This document shows, in pieces, positions 1-11,613 of a stretch of DNA of 64,000 nucleotides. Under the pieces are notes generated by a model, which worked only from the letters and a program-made list of their open reading frames with translations, searched no databases and was not told the origin of the DNA. A program made the position numbers and the translations under genes. The stretch comes from Locusta migratoria (lineage: Eukaryota; Arthropoda; Insecta; Orthoptera; Acrididae): NCBI GenBank assembly GCA_026315105.1, contig CM048747.1, positions 276,887,991 to 276,951,990 on the forward strand. The letters are read 5' to 3'. Position 1 is the first letter of the stretch. Each line of letters opens with the position of its first letter.

Positions 1-914
1 GACCTGGTTTCGAATCCCAGCTGGGTATACATTTTCAGCTTTTCCCATTCGCAGTTGATGTCATATATTCTGCGAATTTGAAAGAATAACAACTGCAGGA
101 TCAGAAGTGATATATCTGCTCTTTCAGAATAGACGCCACATGTATGTATGTTTTAATATCATTTATCTGTGGTGAGGGTCCACAACTGAAACTAGTTCAT
201 TTGTAAGAATTTAATAAACAGCTGATGGTTAAAAAGATGCCTTTTATTATGGATTAAATGCAGTCAGTTTACATTGTTACACCTGTGTAACAACTGATTT
301 TCGATGTACTTTCCCAAACCACTGTCTGGTAACTATTTGTATTCCCAATTAAATTCTGTACAACATGTCTGGAACTAAGATATGATGTCGTTCATCAAAG
401 CAGATGGGTTGTATCCTATGCTTCAGTTGACCCTTCTTGACACTCCGTTCTGGTCCTTCCATTGTTAGACTTATCTTGATCTAGACTACAGATCATTCTC
501 ATCACAAGTAATATTTTGTATTCTCATTAGTTTGCTGCACCCAATCTAAACCAGATTGTCATATTTTAATGTAATTGCACTGGAGATCAAACTGACAGCA
601 CATTAAAAAAAAATTTTAGTCAGTAGTTCTGTTCTTTTCACATTTCTGCATGGTGAATGTCACATGCAGCATTATAAATGTGTTATGATACAAAGAAGTT
701 ATTTGCTAGTAGTAGAATGAATTGATTCTGTAGTTGAACTATTAACATAACTTATCATCTTTCTTTCTCCTTCTTTCACCTGACATATTCCAGTAACTCT
801 GAGTTTAATTTACATCATATACCTAATAGACACAGCTACAATATTAGGGCAATAGTATGTGTGTTAACCAATTTCCATCCCATTTATCATTATCAAACTT
901 TTTATTTATTTTAG
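1..914 (+). other. SPG7: End of an upstream paraplegin intron
   Basis: AT-rich sequence with no exon-like open frame. The first ~20 bases (GGTTTCGAATCCC) look like a tRNA B-box and are probably the edge of a tRNA-derived SINE cut by the window start. A pyrimidine-rich tract and TTTTAG precede exon 1 at 915. Confidence 0.6.
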
Positions 915-1052
915 GTAATAAGGTATGTGTCGTGGAATGAATTTGTTCATCATATGTTGGCCAAAGGTGAAGTAGAAGAAGTTATTGTTCGGCCAGATGT
1001 AGATATTGTTACAATTGTACTACATGAAGGAGCTATCATAAAAGGAAAAAAA
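915..1052 (+). CDS. SPG7: Paraplegin, first visible exon: intermembrane-space domain
   Basis: This exon encodes visible residues 1-46 of paraplegin, a subunit of the inner-membrane m-AAA protease that degrades and processes mitochondrial proteins. It reads VSWNEFVHHMLAKGEVEEV and onward, the start of the FtsH extracellular domain lying between the two membrane segments. It begins after a TTTATTTTAG acceptor and ends at a GTAAGT donor, both in phase 0. There is no initiator Met: compared with the ~795-residue human protein, roughly 150 N-terminal residues (targeting peptide and first membrane segment) must lie upstream. The open frame running past 1052 is intron read-through. Confidence 0.93.
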
Positions 1053-1253
1053 GTAAGTTTTCAATTTTCTTATTTCCAGAATTTCTGTTTAGTTAAAATA
1101 CATTTTTGGCAACTTTCTTCAGAACTATTTTTGTGGTGGTATGTTGTTGTTGTTAATTTTCTTTTATTAACATGGTTCTGTGCTGTTCATAATATGTCAT
1201 TCTATATTTCATTTATGGTATCATGTTGGTAACAAAGAAATGTAAAATTATAG

Positions 1254-1487
1254 ATTGATCATCGGACATTCCACATGAATATTGTGGACATCAACAGGTT
1301 TGAGGAGAAGCTACGTGAAGCAGAGCGGAGATTAGGTATCACAGTAGACAATGGTGTACCTGTTATTTATGAACGGAGCACTGATACTGCTGGAAAGTTA
1401 CTGGCCTCCCTCATTGTGGTTGGACTTTTACTATCTATGCTTTCACGGAGTCGCAGCCTCAGACCACCAATCAGCATGGATGCCTTT
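1254..1487 (+). CDS. SPG7: Paraplegin, visible exon 2: end of IMS domain and second membrane segment
   Basis: This exon encodes visible residues 47-124. The IMS domain finishes with NIVDINRFEEKLREAERRLGI. A hydrophobic stretch, LLASLIVVGLLLSMLS, then forms the second transmembrane helix, placing everything downstream in the matrix. The exon lies 201 bp after exon 1 and is bounded by a TTATAG acceptor and a TTT|GTAAGT donor, both phase 0. Its last residues (PPISMDAF) run into the linker that opens exon 3, so no exon appears to be missing between them despite a 3.9 kb intron. Confidence 0.93.
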
Positions 1488-2039
1488 GTAAGTTTAAATC
1501 TTTATCAGATTTTATTTGTTACTCTTTTACTGCCATAAAAAGTATTAATTAGTAGTAATATTAAGTATGAAGAACAAGCAGACACTTTTGAAGGATAAGC
1601 ATGTATACATCATCTGTTTTTCTGTCCCATAAGACAGGCTGTTGCTAATGTATAACTTATAAAAGATAGAGAAGTCATTGTTGTGGTTTATGCGACTTTT
1701 ACTGTATAAAGCTATTGTGTGATTTAGAGTGGTTCACAAAAATGAACTGAAGGAGCAAGGAACTACATACAAGGAACAACAGTTCACCATTCAGTGCTAC
1801 TAGTCAGAGCCATTTGATGGTCCCAGTTCATAATGGTAGCAATGACTTTCCGTTACAGGCAGACTGTGTGGCTGGTCTGTTCTGGTCACTATGTTTCAGC
1901 TCCAGCTGGCTGCTCAGCATCGAGTTTGAATGACTGGTTCTTTGTGTATTCTGTTTAGCACACTTTTTCACAGGTCTTTCACTGTGTGTGAAGCCTGTGT
2001 TTCTTTATGAAACTGTCGTGTCTACAAAATAACAACCAA

Positions 2040-3130
2040 GTCAGGTCTCAGGGTGTGGCATGAGATGCCACAGAGCAGATAGGCAGAGCGGGTCCAGCAG
2101 CCACATGCTGCTGACCCTGTAGCTGATGCATGAATAACACAAGGGCTCTTAGAAAACCAATAGGCCTTAAAAGGGCATCCAGTCGAGCAGAGCAACATAG
2201 ATCGAGCATAAATAAAAGCAAGGACTCATAGAGAACAAATGGCCTTATTCGGGCACCCAATCGAGCAGCGTGGGCGTCAACTGAGCAGCATGGTGTCACA
2301 CAAACATTTAGGTGGGACAGAGAGCATGGAATGAAAGGGAGAAAGAGAGAGGTCGCTCACTGGGGGAAAGACACTACGTCCCAAGAAGCCATTGAAGGGC
2401 CCAGGATGCAGCCTACGACCAGATAAGGTGAGACACCTACATGCCTGCGCCAGCCTCTAGAGCAGTACCAAATGCTAAAGCCCGAAATGAGCCAATTAAA
2501 GGGCTAGAAACCTTTGACACTGCTCCTGCAAGGCGCGAGAGGGGTCAAAGGGAAAAAGTGAACAAAACTCAGAATCATGACACTCAGAGAGAGGCAGTTT
2601 CAGTAGGCAGCAGTGTGTTCTTGGCCGACAGGGTGCTTTGAAGGAAGTCGGGCTAGGGCACAGCAGCTAGTATCCACTCAGTCGTCAGCAGCAGAGGGCA
2701 GATGCCATTGGGAGCTGCTGATAGACAGCATAGTCAGTCAGAAGCTGCAGGGCTCTTTACTGGCTAGGACTAGTGAACTAGTTGCAGGACACTGTGTGTC
2801 GTGGAGCTAGAGATATATGTACATAACGGATCATTATTTGTCTCTGTGTAGGACTTGGCTGATGTAGCTATACCTCCTCTTGAGCAGTAGGGAACTTTTG
2901 TAATGAATTCTGAATAAACTAGTTTTAGCGAAGTGTTGTTGGAATTCTCCAGCACTCTCCTCACCCAACCTTTAGAAAGACTGGCTTACAGCCTAGAGTT
3001 TGCATGGCAAAGACTCCCTCTATTAGCCCAACCCACAAATTCTCCCCATACGAACTCTGTCGCCTAATCATGTGCAAAACTCACACTAGAGACACGACAA
3101 CTGGTAACAGGAACCTCAATACCAGCTAAT
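2040..3130. repeat. LTR-like block in intron 2, family unknown
   Basis: This GC-richer stretch stands out from the intron around it. It holds two imperfect ~78 bp tandem units (about 2143-2220 and 2221-2291), purine-rich tracts, a TATA-like ATATATGTACATA near 2813 and a GAATAAA near 2910. At 3096-3120 an ACAACTGGTAACAGGAACC stretch could be a primer-binding region after an LTR. This order suits an LTR read on the + strand, but no second LTR and no gag or pol frame are visible. A solo or broken LTR is possible; the class is unproven. Confidence 0.35.
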
Positions 3131-3555
3131 TTTCTATTCACCTCATTCCTGATTTTGTCCTTCCTAGTTCTAATGAAGCACTTTTCTGTTGCCTTAATTC
3201 TGCTGACGTCTTTTTTAGTGTGGTACATGTTTGTAAACTATATGTAAGGAATGGTACGAAGTAATTGTGGTACATGGTCGATTTTGCTTTTTGTGGCTTT
3301 TATCATCCCAGAGAATAGTTTTGATTTGACTAAAAATTGACTGCTTACTGTGTCCTGCTGAGTACTTCCTGCTTAATGACATTGCCTTTTGAGATCATGC
3401 TTCCTAGGTTCTTGAAATGAGAAACAAATTATACTTTGTCTCATTCTAGAAATATATTTGAGGTTGTTTCATACCTGCTGCCTTTGTTTTACTTATCTTT
3501 AGTCAGAAATTTTTGAATATGTTGTTATAATCACTCAGTTTCTTTTGTGATTCAG

Positions 3556-3556
<1 letters not shown>

Positions 3557-3621
<65 letters not shown>

Positions 3622-3629
3622 CCCCCCCC
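3557..3629. repeat. (TC)n microsatellite followed by a C run
   Basis: About 30 TC units run directly into a ~10-base C homopolymer, at the edge of the LINE relic to its right. The apparent Leu/Ser frame through it is meaningless. Confidence 0.95.
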
Positions 3630-3639
3630 ATACTATAAA

Positions 3640-4665
3640 ATCATCAGCAAAAACCAGGGATTTGGTTTTTTGTCTATTCTGTTGATATATTTCATTACAT
3701 TGTCTATTATTATTACAAACAGGAATGGTGGTAGGGCACTTCCTATCATTGTTTCAAATGAATCTGATTTTCCATTACCTACCTGAAAATAATTGTAATA
3801 CTTTTGGTATAGCATCTTGACTGGATCAATTAGTTACTGTGGCACATTTTGTTTTGAGAGACACTGCCATACACTTATTCAATGTACAGAAATAAAATCA
3901 CAAGATTTCTTCCATATTCTCGGTGCTTTTCTGTTGGCATTCTTACTGCAAGTGTCACAGTCTTTACTGAACCCATGTTGTTCTTCCCCAAGCAAAGGTT
4001 CAACTACCTTTTTAAGTCTCATTTATATGATGGTGTGCAACAGCAGCATGGTGCCTCTGCAGTTTTCACATTGTTGCCAATTGCCCTTTTTGAACAGAGG
4101 GATTATAAGTCCTCCAACCCAATCTTCTAGGATTTTGTTTTCTTTCCGAATCACTGACAACACTCCATGTAACAAATTTAAGCCTGTTATTCCAGTTGCC
4201 TTTAGCATGTCTAAGCTCAGTTCGTCAAAGTCTGTTGGCTTCCCATTCCACATACTCTTTAATGCTGTTTCTATCTTACGCCATATTAATGAGTATCCAT
4301 TGGTTGGGATTTCATTAATTACTCTACAGATGTTGATGGTTGTGTTGTCTCTATCTCTATTTAATAGCATGTTGAAGTGATACAGGTACTTAATTCCACC
4401 CCTCTGTCCATATTAAGTTACCATTATCTGTTTCCAGAGCAAGGATATTTACATAATCATTTCATTAACTCTCTAGTACTTTCATAAGTAATTTCCTACT
4501 GTCCTGGCTGTCTTCGTCTGTCCTTATAATGAAGTCCTCTAAGTACTTTTTCTTTTTTTCCTGGAATAGTCTTTGTACGGCTACTTTCTTTTTATGATAT
4601 TCCTGTGCTGGATGGCAAATTGATATTTCATTTCATCTATCATTTGCTTTTGATGGCTAATGAAT
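3640..4665 (-). mobile_element. Non-LTR retrotransposon relic (reverse transcriptase, decayed)
   Basis: On the minus strand, 4023-4370 encodes a reverse-transcriptase N-terminal segment: KPTDFDELSLDMLKATG, then GGLIIPLFKKGNW and CENCRG, matching the family pattern IPxxKKGDxxxCxNYRG. Upstream on the same strand (about 4500-4660) lies a helical stretch including KKKYLEDFIIRTDEDSQ, as found before the RT domain. The catalytic YADD region is not readable. Stops and frame changes show a dead copy. The clade is uncertain; an RTE/CR1-like LINE is likely. Confidence 0.6.
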
Positions 4666-4829
4666 CCTATTAAAATGGAACTTTAAATTGCTTCAGGACT
4701 AGTGTGAAAGGGCGTCTCTAAACTAGCTGTCTTTCACAGTAACATTAAAGAACAAGTTAAGATTCACGACAACAAATTTAAATAGCTATGCTGACTAATG
4801 AGATATTCTCTTACCTTCCTTGGAACAAA

Positions 4830-5105
4830 ATTTGATCCAAGCAGTAATTTTCTATGTTGTAAAGAGAAGCTATATGAAAATTAGGAAAGTGCGGCCGTTG
4901 GAGGTGATAGCTGTATGACTGTGTTGTGTGCCTGTGTGATTCTATTTTCTGAAGAAGGCCATGGCGATAGCTGAAAATGTTGTATGCGTGTGTATTTTGT
5001 ATGTGCCTGTTGCAGCTAGTCACCAGATCTTTGCGGTGAGTTGTAAACTGTCCTTATTACAATATTATTAATTCCAAGCTGGACTTTCCATTATTGTGTT
5101 TAAAG
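4830..5105 (+). repeat. F3 fold-back family, one arm
   Basis: This arm contains CTGAAGA at 4949-4955, a GGCCATGGC hairpin, GAAAA, a GT-rich segment, TGCCTGTTGCAGC and an outward GGTGAGT at 5035-5041. It ends with TCCTTATTACAATATTA and GGACTTTCCATTATTG. Related arms lie near 8738, 17910, 34884, 39755, 43350 and 62950. No protein is encoded. Confidence 0.6.
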
Positions 5106-5431
5106 TCAGATTTGTTGAGGCTGTGCTAATGATTCAGCCTTTGAGAGTTATTTGATTTTAGCATTAATATATCTAACCGCAGCAAAACCATAACATAACA
5201 ATTTACTCAAGTTTTAAAAGTAGACAAAATTATGTGAATAAAACTCAGTTCTTTTTCAAAGTAAGTTTTCAAAGAATGCATGAATTTGCATTACTTCTCC
5301 AAAAGTTTATGGGTGACACTAATAATTACTATTCCTTCTCAAAGGTGTTAGTGCATTGTTAGATATGTTTATATATTTTGTTGCAGACAATTTCTTTGGC
5401 TCTATATTCATAAGACTTTAATTTTGTGTAG

Positions 5432-5596
5432 ACTCAGCTTGGTCGAGCCAAGTTTACTCTGGTTGACCCCATGACTGGTCCAGGGAAAGGAGTCCATTTT
5501 TCAGATGTAGCAGGTCTTCAAGAAGCTAAAATAGAAGTCATGGAATTTGTTGATTATCTAAAGAGACCTGAACATTACAGACGACTTGGTGCAAAG
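5432..5596 (+). CDS. SPG7: Paraplegin, visible exon 3: linker and start of AAA+ module
   Basis: This exon encodes visible residues 125-179, from TQLGRAKFTLVDP to YRRLGAK. The segment GVHFSDVAGLQEAKIEV is the DVAG-type entry into the AAA+ ATPase of the FtsH/m-AAA family. The acceptor is TTGTGTAG and the donor is AAG|GTTGGT, both phase 0; the donor is weaker than most in this gene. The next exon starts with VPKGALLLGPP, which directly continues the family sequence although 20.7 kb separates the two. Confidence 0.93.
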
Positions 5597-6195
5597 GTTG
5601 GTATATCTCATTTCGCAAATATTAATGCTGTGATGATTTATTTTCATTATTGAATATTGGCACCAGACAGAGAGAGCTAATCAAGAGAGTATTGTAAGTG
5701 TACAAGCAAAGAAAAGATCAAACCATCATTGTACCTCTCTGTAGAGTGTTTAAATGAATGGCATTCTTACAGGTTTTCTTATCTTTGGTAATATGTGAAA
5801 TTTCTTACTATTTAATTGTTTGAAATCGAATATTTATAACTGTTGTATAAGTCCTTGAGGCAATAACAAAAAGAAGCATCTCACAATCTTTCTTAGACAG
5901 CAACAGATCAGTAATAATGTATTTTTCCTAAATCAACTCTCACAAAACAAGAAGGGCTTGATATACATCCATGTATTTCTGCTGTTTGCTTCTATAGTTA
6001 ATGCAATCTCATGACTCATTAAAACTAAGTGTGTTTCTGATTGCCATTATGCAGTTAAATCTATCAGTTACCTGTGTATTATCTATGTTGTTGTTTGAAG
6101 ATTAATTAGATGCAACTCTCCCCACACCTGTATCCTGTGTCTGCTGCTTAATGTCTAAATTACAATGGCAACTCGCATCCATTTGAACCTGCTTA

Positions 6196-6385
6196 GCCAG
6201 CCGCGGTGGCAGAGCGGCAAGTGGCATGCCAGTCACGTTCTGCATGGCCACTATGGCCAGGGGTTCGGATCCCCCCTCATGCATGGATATTTGTGCCACC
6301 CTTAGTATTAGCTAGTTCGTAAGTAGTTTGTAAGTTGAGGGACTGATGACCCCGTAGTTGAGACCCATAAGCTCTAAAAACATAT
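6196..6385 (+). repeat. tRNA-derived SINE
   Basis: The head GCCGCGGTGGCAGAGCGGC resembles a tRNA 5' half with an A box, and GGTTCGGATCC at 6262-6272 is a B box, together an internal RNA polymerase III promoter. The body (GGATATTTGTGCC, TAGTTTGTAAGT, GACTGATGACC) matches the minus-strand copy at 30791-30986. The 3' end runs into AT-rich sequence near 6385. Confidence 0.85.
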
Positions 6386-6399
6386 GAACTTTATTTTTT

Positions 6400-7620
6400 A
6401 TTTTATCCTGCTTACTGTATTTGGCTCTTAGTCTCCCGCTTCAATTTTTACCCACACACTTCCATCTAATACTAAAATCTAGATCAGGGGTCTCCAAAAT
6501 ACGGCCTGCGGGCCAGATGCTACCCGCGAAGGGATTTAATCCAACCCGTGTTTGAATGTAATATTTTTGTAACTAAGTGAGCTATTTTCAATCAATTAAT
6601 TCAAATAGGTTGCAAGAAGAATTACAAGACTCTACACGAGTTCAAAATTGCCTCCACTTGTTCATAAAAAATACGATAAACACCCATGTGACTGATTTCT
6701 CACTCAAGCCTATGTTTTGCTGCACTAATTTTCTCTGTTGTTATAGTAGGTATTTTAAATATGTGTATGTTCCCTGTTCAAAGTATGCATGTAATATGTT
6801 GCTTGAACTTAAAAAGAGAACAGCCTATACTGAGAGTCATAAATTCAGTTAAACATAGTGTGATATGCGTTGTTATAGAGAAAGGCAACAAAATAATTTG
6901 TGGGCTGTGTAATGCAGATATTGCTGTGCTTCAGGAATATAACATACATCATCTTTAAGAAAATGGCATTTTGCATAGTTTGATGAATTCAGTGACAATG
7001 TAAGTGAACAAATTTAAATATGGATCATGTGTTCAAAAGACAAATTACATACCACACACGAAGTGTTCAAAGATAATGTGACTTTTTCACTGAATATTGT
7101 GCATATGTTAAAAAACATTAAATTCCAGTGTATTCTAACTATGAAAAAATGTGTGGTCAAATAAAAGATGGGATCATGTTTGTAGATAAGTATTTGGTGG
7201 TGTTAGATAATTCATTTGTTATTTATGTTTCTTTGATGCTGTAAGGAGAGATATTGTGGTAGTCATATTGCATACAAATAAAATAGGAGTGACCCCAGGT
7301 GGTATTGCAATTTTCAGTCATTCCAAATTATGACATCAGGCCCCCATTGAGAATCAAAACTTGAAATGTGGCCCTCATGGTCTAATAATTTGGAGACACC
7401 TATTCTAGACTATTCCTTGAGTTTCAAAATTTGTTCTATCAATCAATCCCTTCTTTTAGTCAAGTTATCCCACAAATTTATTTTCTCCGCAATTCTGTTC
7501 AGTACCTCTTAATTGGTTATGCATGCCTTTGAAAGCCTACATTCCATATAAATGGCTTCAGAAATGCTATTCTTTCAACTGGCATTCTGCATTTTATGTC
7601 TTATTTGTGTCAAGCTTCAT
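6400..7620 (-). mobile_element. 3' fragment of an RTE-type LINE, split by a hAT insertion
   Basis: Segments 6400-6476 and 7411-7620 both match, in order and on the minus strand, the 3' part of the RTE-type element seen at 37741-39090 and 58825-61968. For example CCACACACTTCC near 6452 matches 37920, and TTCTTTTAGTCAAGT near 7452 matches 37990. The hAT at 6485-7402 lies exactly between them. Coding is destroyed. Confidence 0.75.
6485..7402. mobile_element. Non-autonomous hAT DNA transposon, 918 bp
   Basis: The termini are inverted repeats: CAGGGGTCTCCAAA on the left and TTTGGAGACACCTA on the right, 12 of 14 bases matching. Flanking 8 bp duplications (ATCTAGAT at 6477-6484, TTCTAGAC at 7403-7410) match at 6 of 8 positions, as expected for an old hAT insertion. 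Removing it rejoins the RTE-type LINE. No transposase frame is present; the short open frames inside (6577-6958) are unlike any transposase I know. Confidence 0.8.
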
Positions 7621-7689
7621 TAGCTATTCTACTGTTCAAATAAAAAATTCGTGGATTTGTTTATAAATAACAATACTGCTACCAGTCAT

Positions 7690-7765
7690 GATTTTTCTTT
7701 TTTTATTATTTATTTAGCACGACGCGTTTCGAGAAATAATTCCCATCTTTAAGTGCGTTTTTTGT
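7690..7765 (-). repeat. Penelope-like terminal fragment
   Basis: Read on the minus strand this gives AAAGATGGGAATTATTTCTC then GAAACGCGTCG, close to the GAAACGCGTC ending of hammerhead-like motifs known from terminal repeats of Penelope-like elements. It is short and isolated. Confidence 0.35.
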
Positions 7766-8843
7766 TCTGTTTCATATTATTTATGTTTTGAGTGTAAGAG
7801 TGCCTGCTTCATTCTGCTGTCGTTGCTGTAATATATAAATACACCCAATTTTACTTTTTGGTTATCTTTATATGTAGTTAATGGTGGAATTTCGGTGTAA
7901 ATGGTGGGAAAATGTAAAATTTGGGAACGTAAAAATGGGGCTTTACTGTAGTCTGTCATGGTTGGCTCTCTCGAAGAAGTAGTAGTTGCTCAGCGGCCTT
8001 GTTTTGGCTTAAGTCATTCAGCGCTCTGTCAAATTCTTCTCGGAGTGTTGTATTGCCTGTGTCTTCATCTACTTCCTGTATCCTTTCCACACTACTGATT
8101 ACAGTTATTTTCCCTCATGCAGCCACTCTGTGTCGTCTGTATTATGTCGATTATTTATCAAAGAGTGATATTATTACTGTTCAAGAACCTTTGAGTGCTA
8201 TGATTAATATATGTCCTTCTCATGCAACTGTCTCTTTTGGGGAAAACATGAAATTTTACAAAAGTACCAAACCTATTTAAACTACCCAGAATAATAAAGT
8301 GAGGCTGTGTGCCATTAAAGTGCATACTTACCAAGAAAGCAAACAGTGCTGAATAAACTTGTGATATGGGATGTTAGATGTTCCCTTAGATTAATAATTA
8401 GCCCCGTGGTGGCACTCTTAATAATAAAATGTACCAGTTTTTAACATTTGTAGACTTTGATTGAGGAGAGCAGACTTCAAAGAGAGGTCTTTTCCTTGGA
8501 CAGGCAAGGGCTAAAAGCTGTTTCAGAACCATTGTTACCGTGAAAGACTGAAAAGTATACACTTATTTGATCAGCGATGTTCTATTAAGCCATATCACTC
8601 CTCTCACCAGGCAGAATTACAGCTCAGCTGTATTCTTTGTCAACGATGTAATAAGGTCTCTTATACTTCTACTGGAACTTTGTATCTCAATTTTGTACCT
8701 ATTGTTATGTATGGCTTTATCAGTGTATTGTCAGTAATAGAGGATAGGTAGCAACTCACTGTATAGACGATCAGAACCGCAGACAGGGATGTAGAATAGA
8801 CAGTCAAATTCATACAACTTAAATTTTTGGGCATAGCCTTCAT

Positions 8844-8888
<45 letters not shown>

Positions 8889-9700
8889 CACATTCACACA
8901 ATTCACAATTACTCGGACATAGCTCAGCCTATATGACCACTATCTCTGCCCACTCTGGACTGGTCAGAGCCAGCCTCGGCACTCCTTACTTGCACTTCTT
9001 ACTTCATGTAGTTCAGCTTGTCACAACTCTGCGCTGTCTACTGATTGTTGTGGACTGGTACTAGGTGGAACCTTTATGGTGTTAAATATGCAGCTTCTTT
9101 CGTTTCAGCAATTTGGATTTCAACATCTTCAGTTACTTGTAATTTTTAAGCAAATGATGCTATCTGCATGAGCGCAACTGCTGAGAAGTATTTGCACATA
9201 AGAGCACTAAGAGGTATTGTTTGTTTTTACCCACAGCACCTATTGGTGAAAATACTGCAGTTGTTGCTTAATTGTCAATTACGAAGTTACATACCAATAC
9301 CACCTTGTTTTTTCAGGTAGCTTGTGGTTCCAATCTTAACTTCATCAAAGTCATAACTCCTGTTTGTTGTGAAATATCACCCTCAGAATGAGAACAAGTA
9401 TGGCTACTGGGCGATTTTAAAACAAAAACAACTTCCAGTAATCAGTATTGCCAACTGATACACCGTTTCATTACTTACTTACTTACTTACTTACTTACTC
9501 CAGCACGGTGATTTTTATTAGATTTTTTTTATTTGCTCCACCAAGAATTCCAGTTTAGGCTTCTTATTTCCTATATTGATGATTCCAAATTTTTATGTCC
9601 CTCTGACAGCATGCAAATTTTACGTTCATTGCTATTTAGCTTGTTGTTTAGTCTCCGTGTTTTCGTTTTCTGTGACAGTTCTTTTTCCTAGTCTTTTAAA
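7765..9700. other. Intronic DNA with no recognised gene
   Basis: Apart from the F3 arm at 8738-8990 and an (ACTT)n run near 9473-9500, I see no coding region. The longer chance frame at 7999-8280 has no motif I recognise. Confidence 0.6.
8738..8990 (-). repeat. F3 fold-back family arm with long A run
   Basis: This is an inverted F3 arm: GGATAGGTAGCAACTCAC at the outer end, then CAGACAGGGATG, AATTTTTGGGCATAGCCTTCATC, an A run of about 43 bases (8845-8886), CACACAATTCAC and a GCCCACTCTGGAC segment. The minus-strand frame made of Phe codons is only the A run. Confidence 0.6.
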
Positions 9701-10205
9701 TTAAAAGAGCATCTCATCTTCTGCTTGAACTCCAGTTTCCTTAACTGTGTTTAATGGCACAATTGTGGGGGTTTCTTTCGTTGACACACTGATTATCTGG
9801 AGTCTACTTTTCAATTTGTCCCCCTGGGGCTCAGCATTAATTTGCTGAGTACGGCCTTGGCGAACCCGGGGTCCTGAGCTGACGGCTGGTAAGCATTGCC
9901 AGTCCTCTAGACACTGTAACCTCTGAGCACACTTCAGGGACCACTGTGTGGCGCGACCATGGAACGTTCTGTGTTCCAGGTACTGGGGATCTTGGCTTGA
10001 CCGCCCAAGTCTTGAGGAAGGAAATACCTGTATAAAAAAAAACATCAATCTTAAGGTGTGCTACACACTGATGGGATGCATGGCTGTTGAGGTGGAACAG
10101 TCGTTAGTGAGCAACCTCTGGAGATACTGACGCACCTCAGTTGTATAAGGCTTACCTAGGCATGCGAAGCTCTGTCTAGGTGGACATTTAGTTGCCTAGC
10201 TGCTC

Positions 10206-11133
10206 GTGGGAGTGAGATGGACCTTTCAAGAAATTCTCCACCTCTTAGTGGGATGGGTGTACAATTGGGGGATAACAACACCCACTATTAAGAAGAGGGC
10301 TCGGGTATTCAGACGTCCGAACTCAGGTTCCACAAAGAAATTGTATGTTCAGTGTACAAGAACACAGCCTATTAATCATAATATGTTTCTCATTGTTAAA
10401 AGAAAGGATGGTTCCTTTGAAAAAGTTTTGCCCTTTTACATAAATAAAGGTTTCGAAGGAATTGCAGGTGGTCTGTAAAGCGGTTATGGAATGGTACCCT
10501 ACTAGTGGAAACATTGAATTCCCAACAGGTGTCAAAACTACAGTCAGTTAAGTGCCTTGGAGAATATCTAATAAAAACACAGCTACATAGAACCCTGAAT
10601 TATACTAAGGGTGCAGTCTTCTGTAGATATTTGGTTGGCATTCCTGTAAAAGAACTGAAGGAAGAGTGGGCTGAAAAAAAGGCATAGTGGATGTGCAAAA
10701 TTTTAAGAAAACTCATCCCATCTGAGTCCTTCATCCTAACTTTTAATAGTTCCCAACTGCCGGAACATGTGGAGGCAGGTTTCCTACGCTTAAAAGTTCA
10801 CGTGCTATGTTCCTAACCCCATGCGTTGCTTTAAGTTTCAACGTTTGGGCACACCACATTGGATTGCAATGGGGAAGCTACCTGTGGCTAATATGGGAAG
10901 GCCGCACATGATGACTCTGAATGCACTCCACCTATTGTGTTAACTGTTCTGGCGAGCATTCAGTTTGCAGTAGGGACTGTACGGTTTACCTCCAGGAAAA
11001 GAAGATAAAACAAATTAAGTCATCTCAACGTTATCTCCTATGCAGAGGCCAAAAAGACCTTAAAGGACCTGCAGCCTCCTTCGCTCGTAACCTCTTTTGC
11101 CTCTGCTCTACAAGAGCCAGTCACCACAGTTGA
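10206..11133 (+). pseudogene. LINE ORF1 (gag-like) relic with zinc knuckle
   Basis: The frame breaks into pieces at 10206-10478, 10505-10687 and 10921-11133. The last holds CVNCSGEHSVCSRDC followed by VYLQEKKIKQ, a gag-like knuckle typical of I/Jockey ORF1 proteins, which bind element RNA. GEYLIKTQLHRTLNYTKGAV and similar pieces resemble the preceding RNA-binding region. Several stops and shifts separate the pieces. Confidence 0.6.
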
Positions 11134-11613
11134 TTCCTCCACACTAACGGACGTTGTCAGTGGTGCCATGAATACGTGCACATGTCGATGCACCGGTCAG
11201 GTGACGGTGGCCTTATCACCTGTTGCTTCCCCACCGACATCTGAAAAAGCGATGTCTACCAACTTTGTGGAATCCCTCACCGTTTACACTGCAGAGTCTG
11301 CCCAGCCCTCTATTTCTGCTGACCCTACACCTACTGCAACCTCTTCTAAACCAGTAAAAGCTTAGAAGTCTACTCCTAAATTGGTATCACACTTGAAATC
11401 AGAAGCAAAACAAACAGAACCTGTCACAATCACTATTAGTGATGCTCAATCGGATTCTCCACTAGAGCCCATAGAGCTTGACATCAGTTTGGGGCAACTG
11501 TCCTGCCCCCAAGGCTGACCTCCAACTGAGGCAAACACCCCGCCCCAAGGCTGAGCCTCCACCTATCGTGGGTTCCCAGCCCATCTGAAAGAGAAGGTGA
11601 AAATACAACCTCC

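Larger units (their letters stand above)
1488..5431 (+). other. SPG7: Intron between exons 2 and 3
   Basis: A 3.9 kb intron containing the LTR-like block, (TC)n tract, LINE relic and F3 arm listed separately. The remainder (1488-2040, 3130-3556, 4665-4830, 5105-5431) is AT-rich sequence in which I see no gene or clear repeat. Confidence 0.85.

Noticed and set aside
927..1232. Translation start at GTG 927 or a complete small protein here
   Set aside because: The codon is an internal Val in the exon. Family alignment continues upstream to the acceptor, and sequence beyond the donor at 1053 is intronic.
2441..2810. Two overlapping small frames as genes
   Set aside because: They lie in the LTR-like block, overlap in different frames and match no family.
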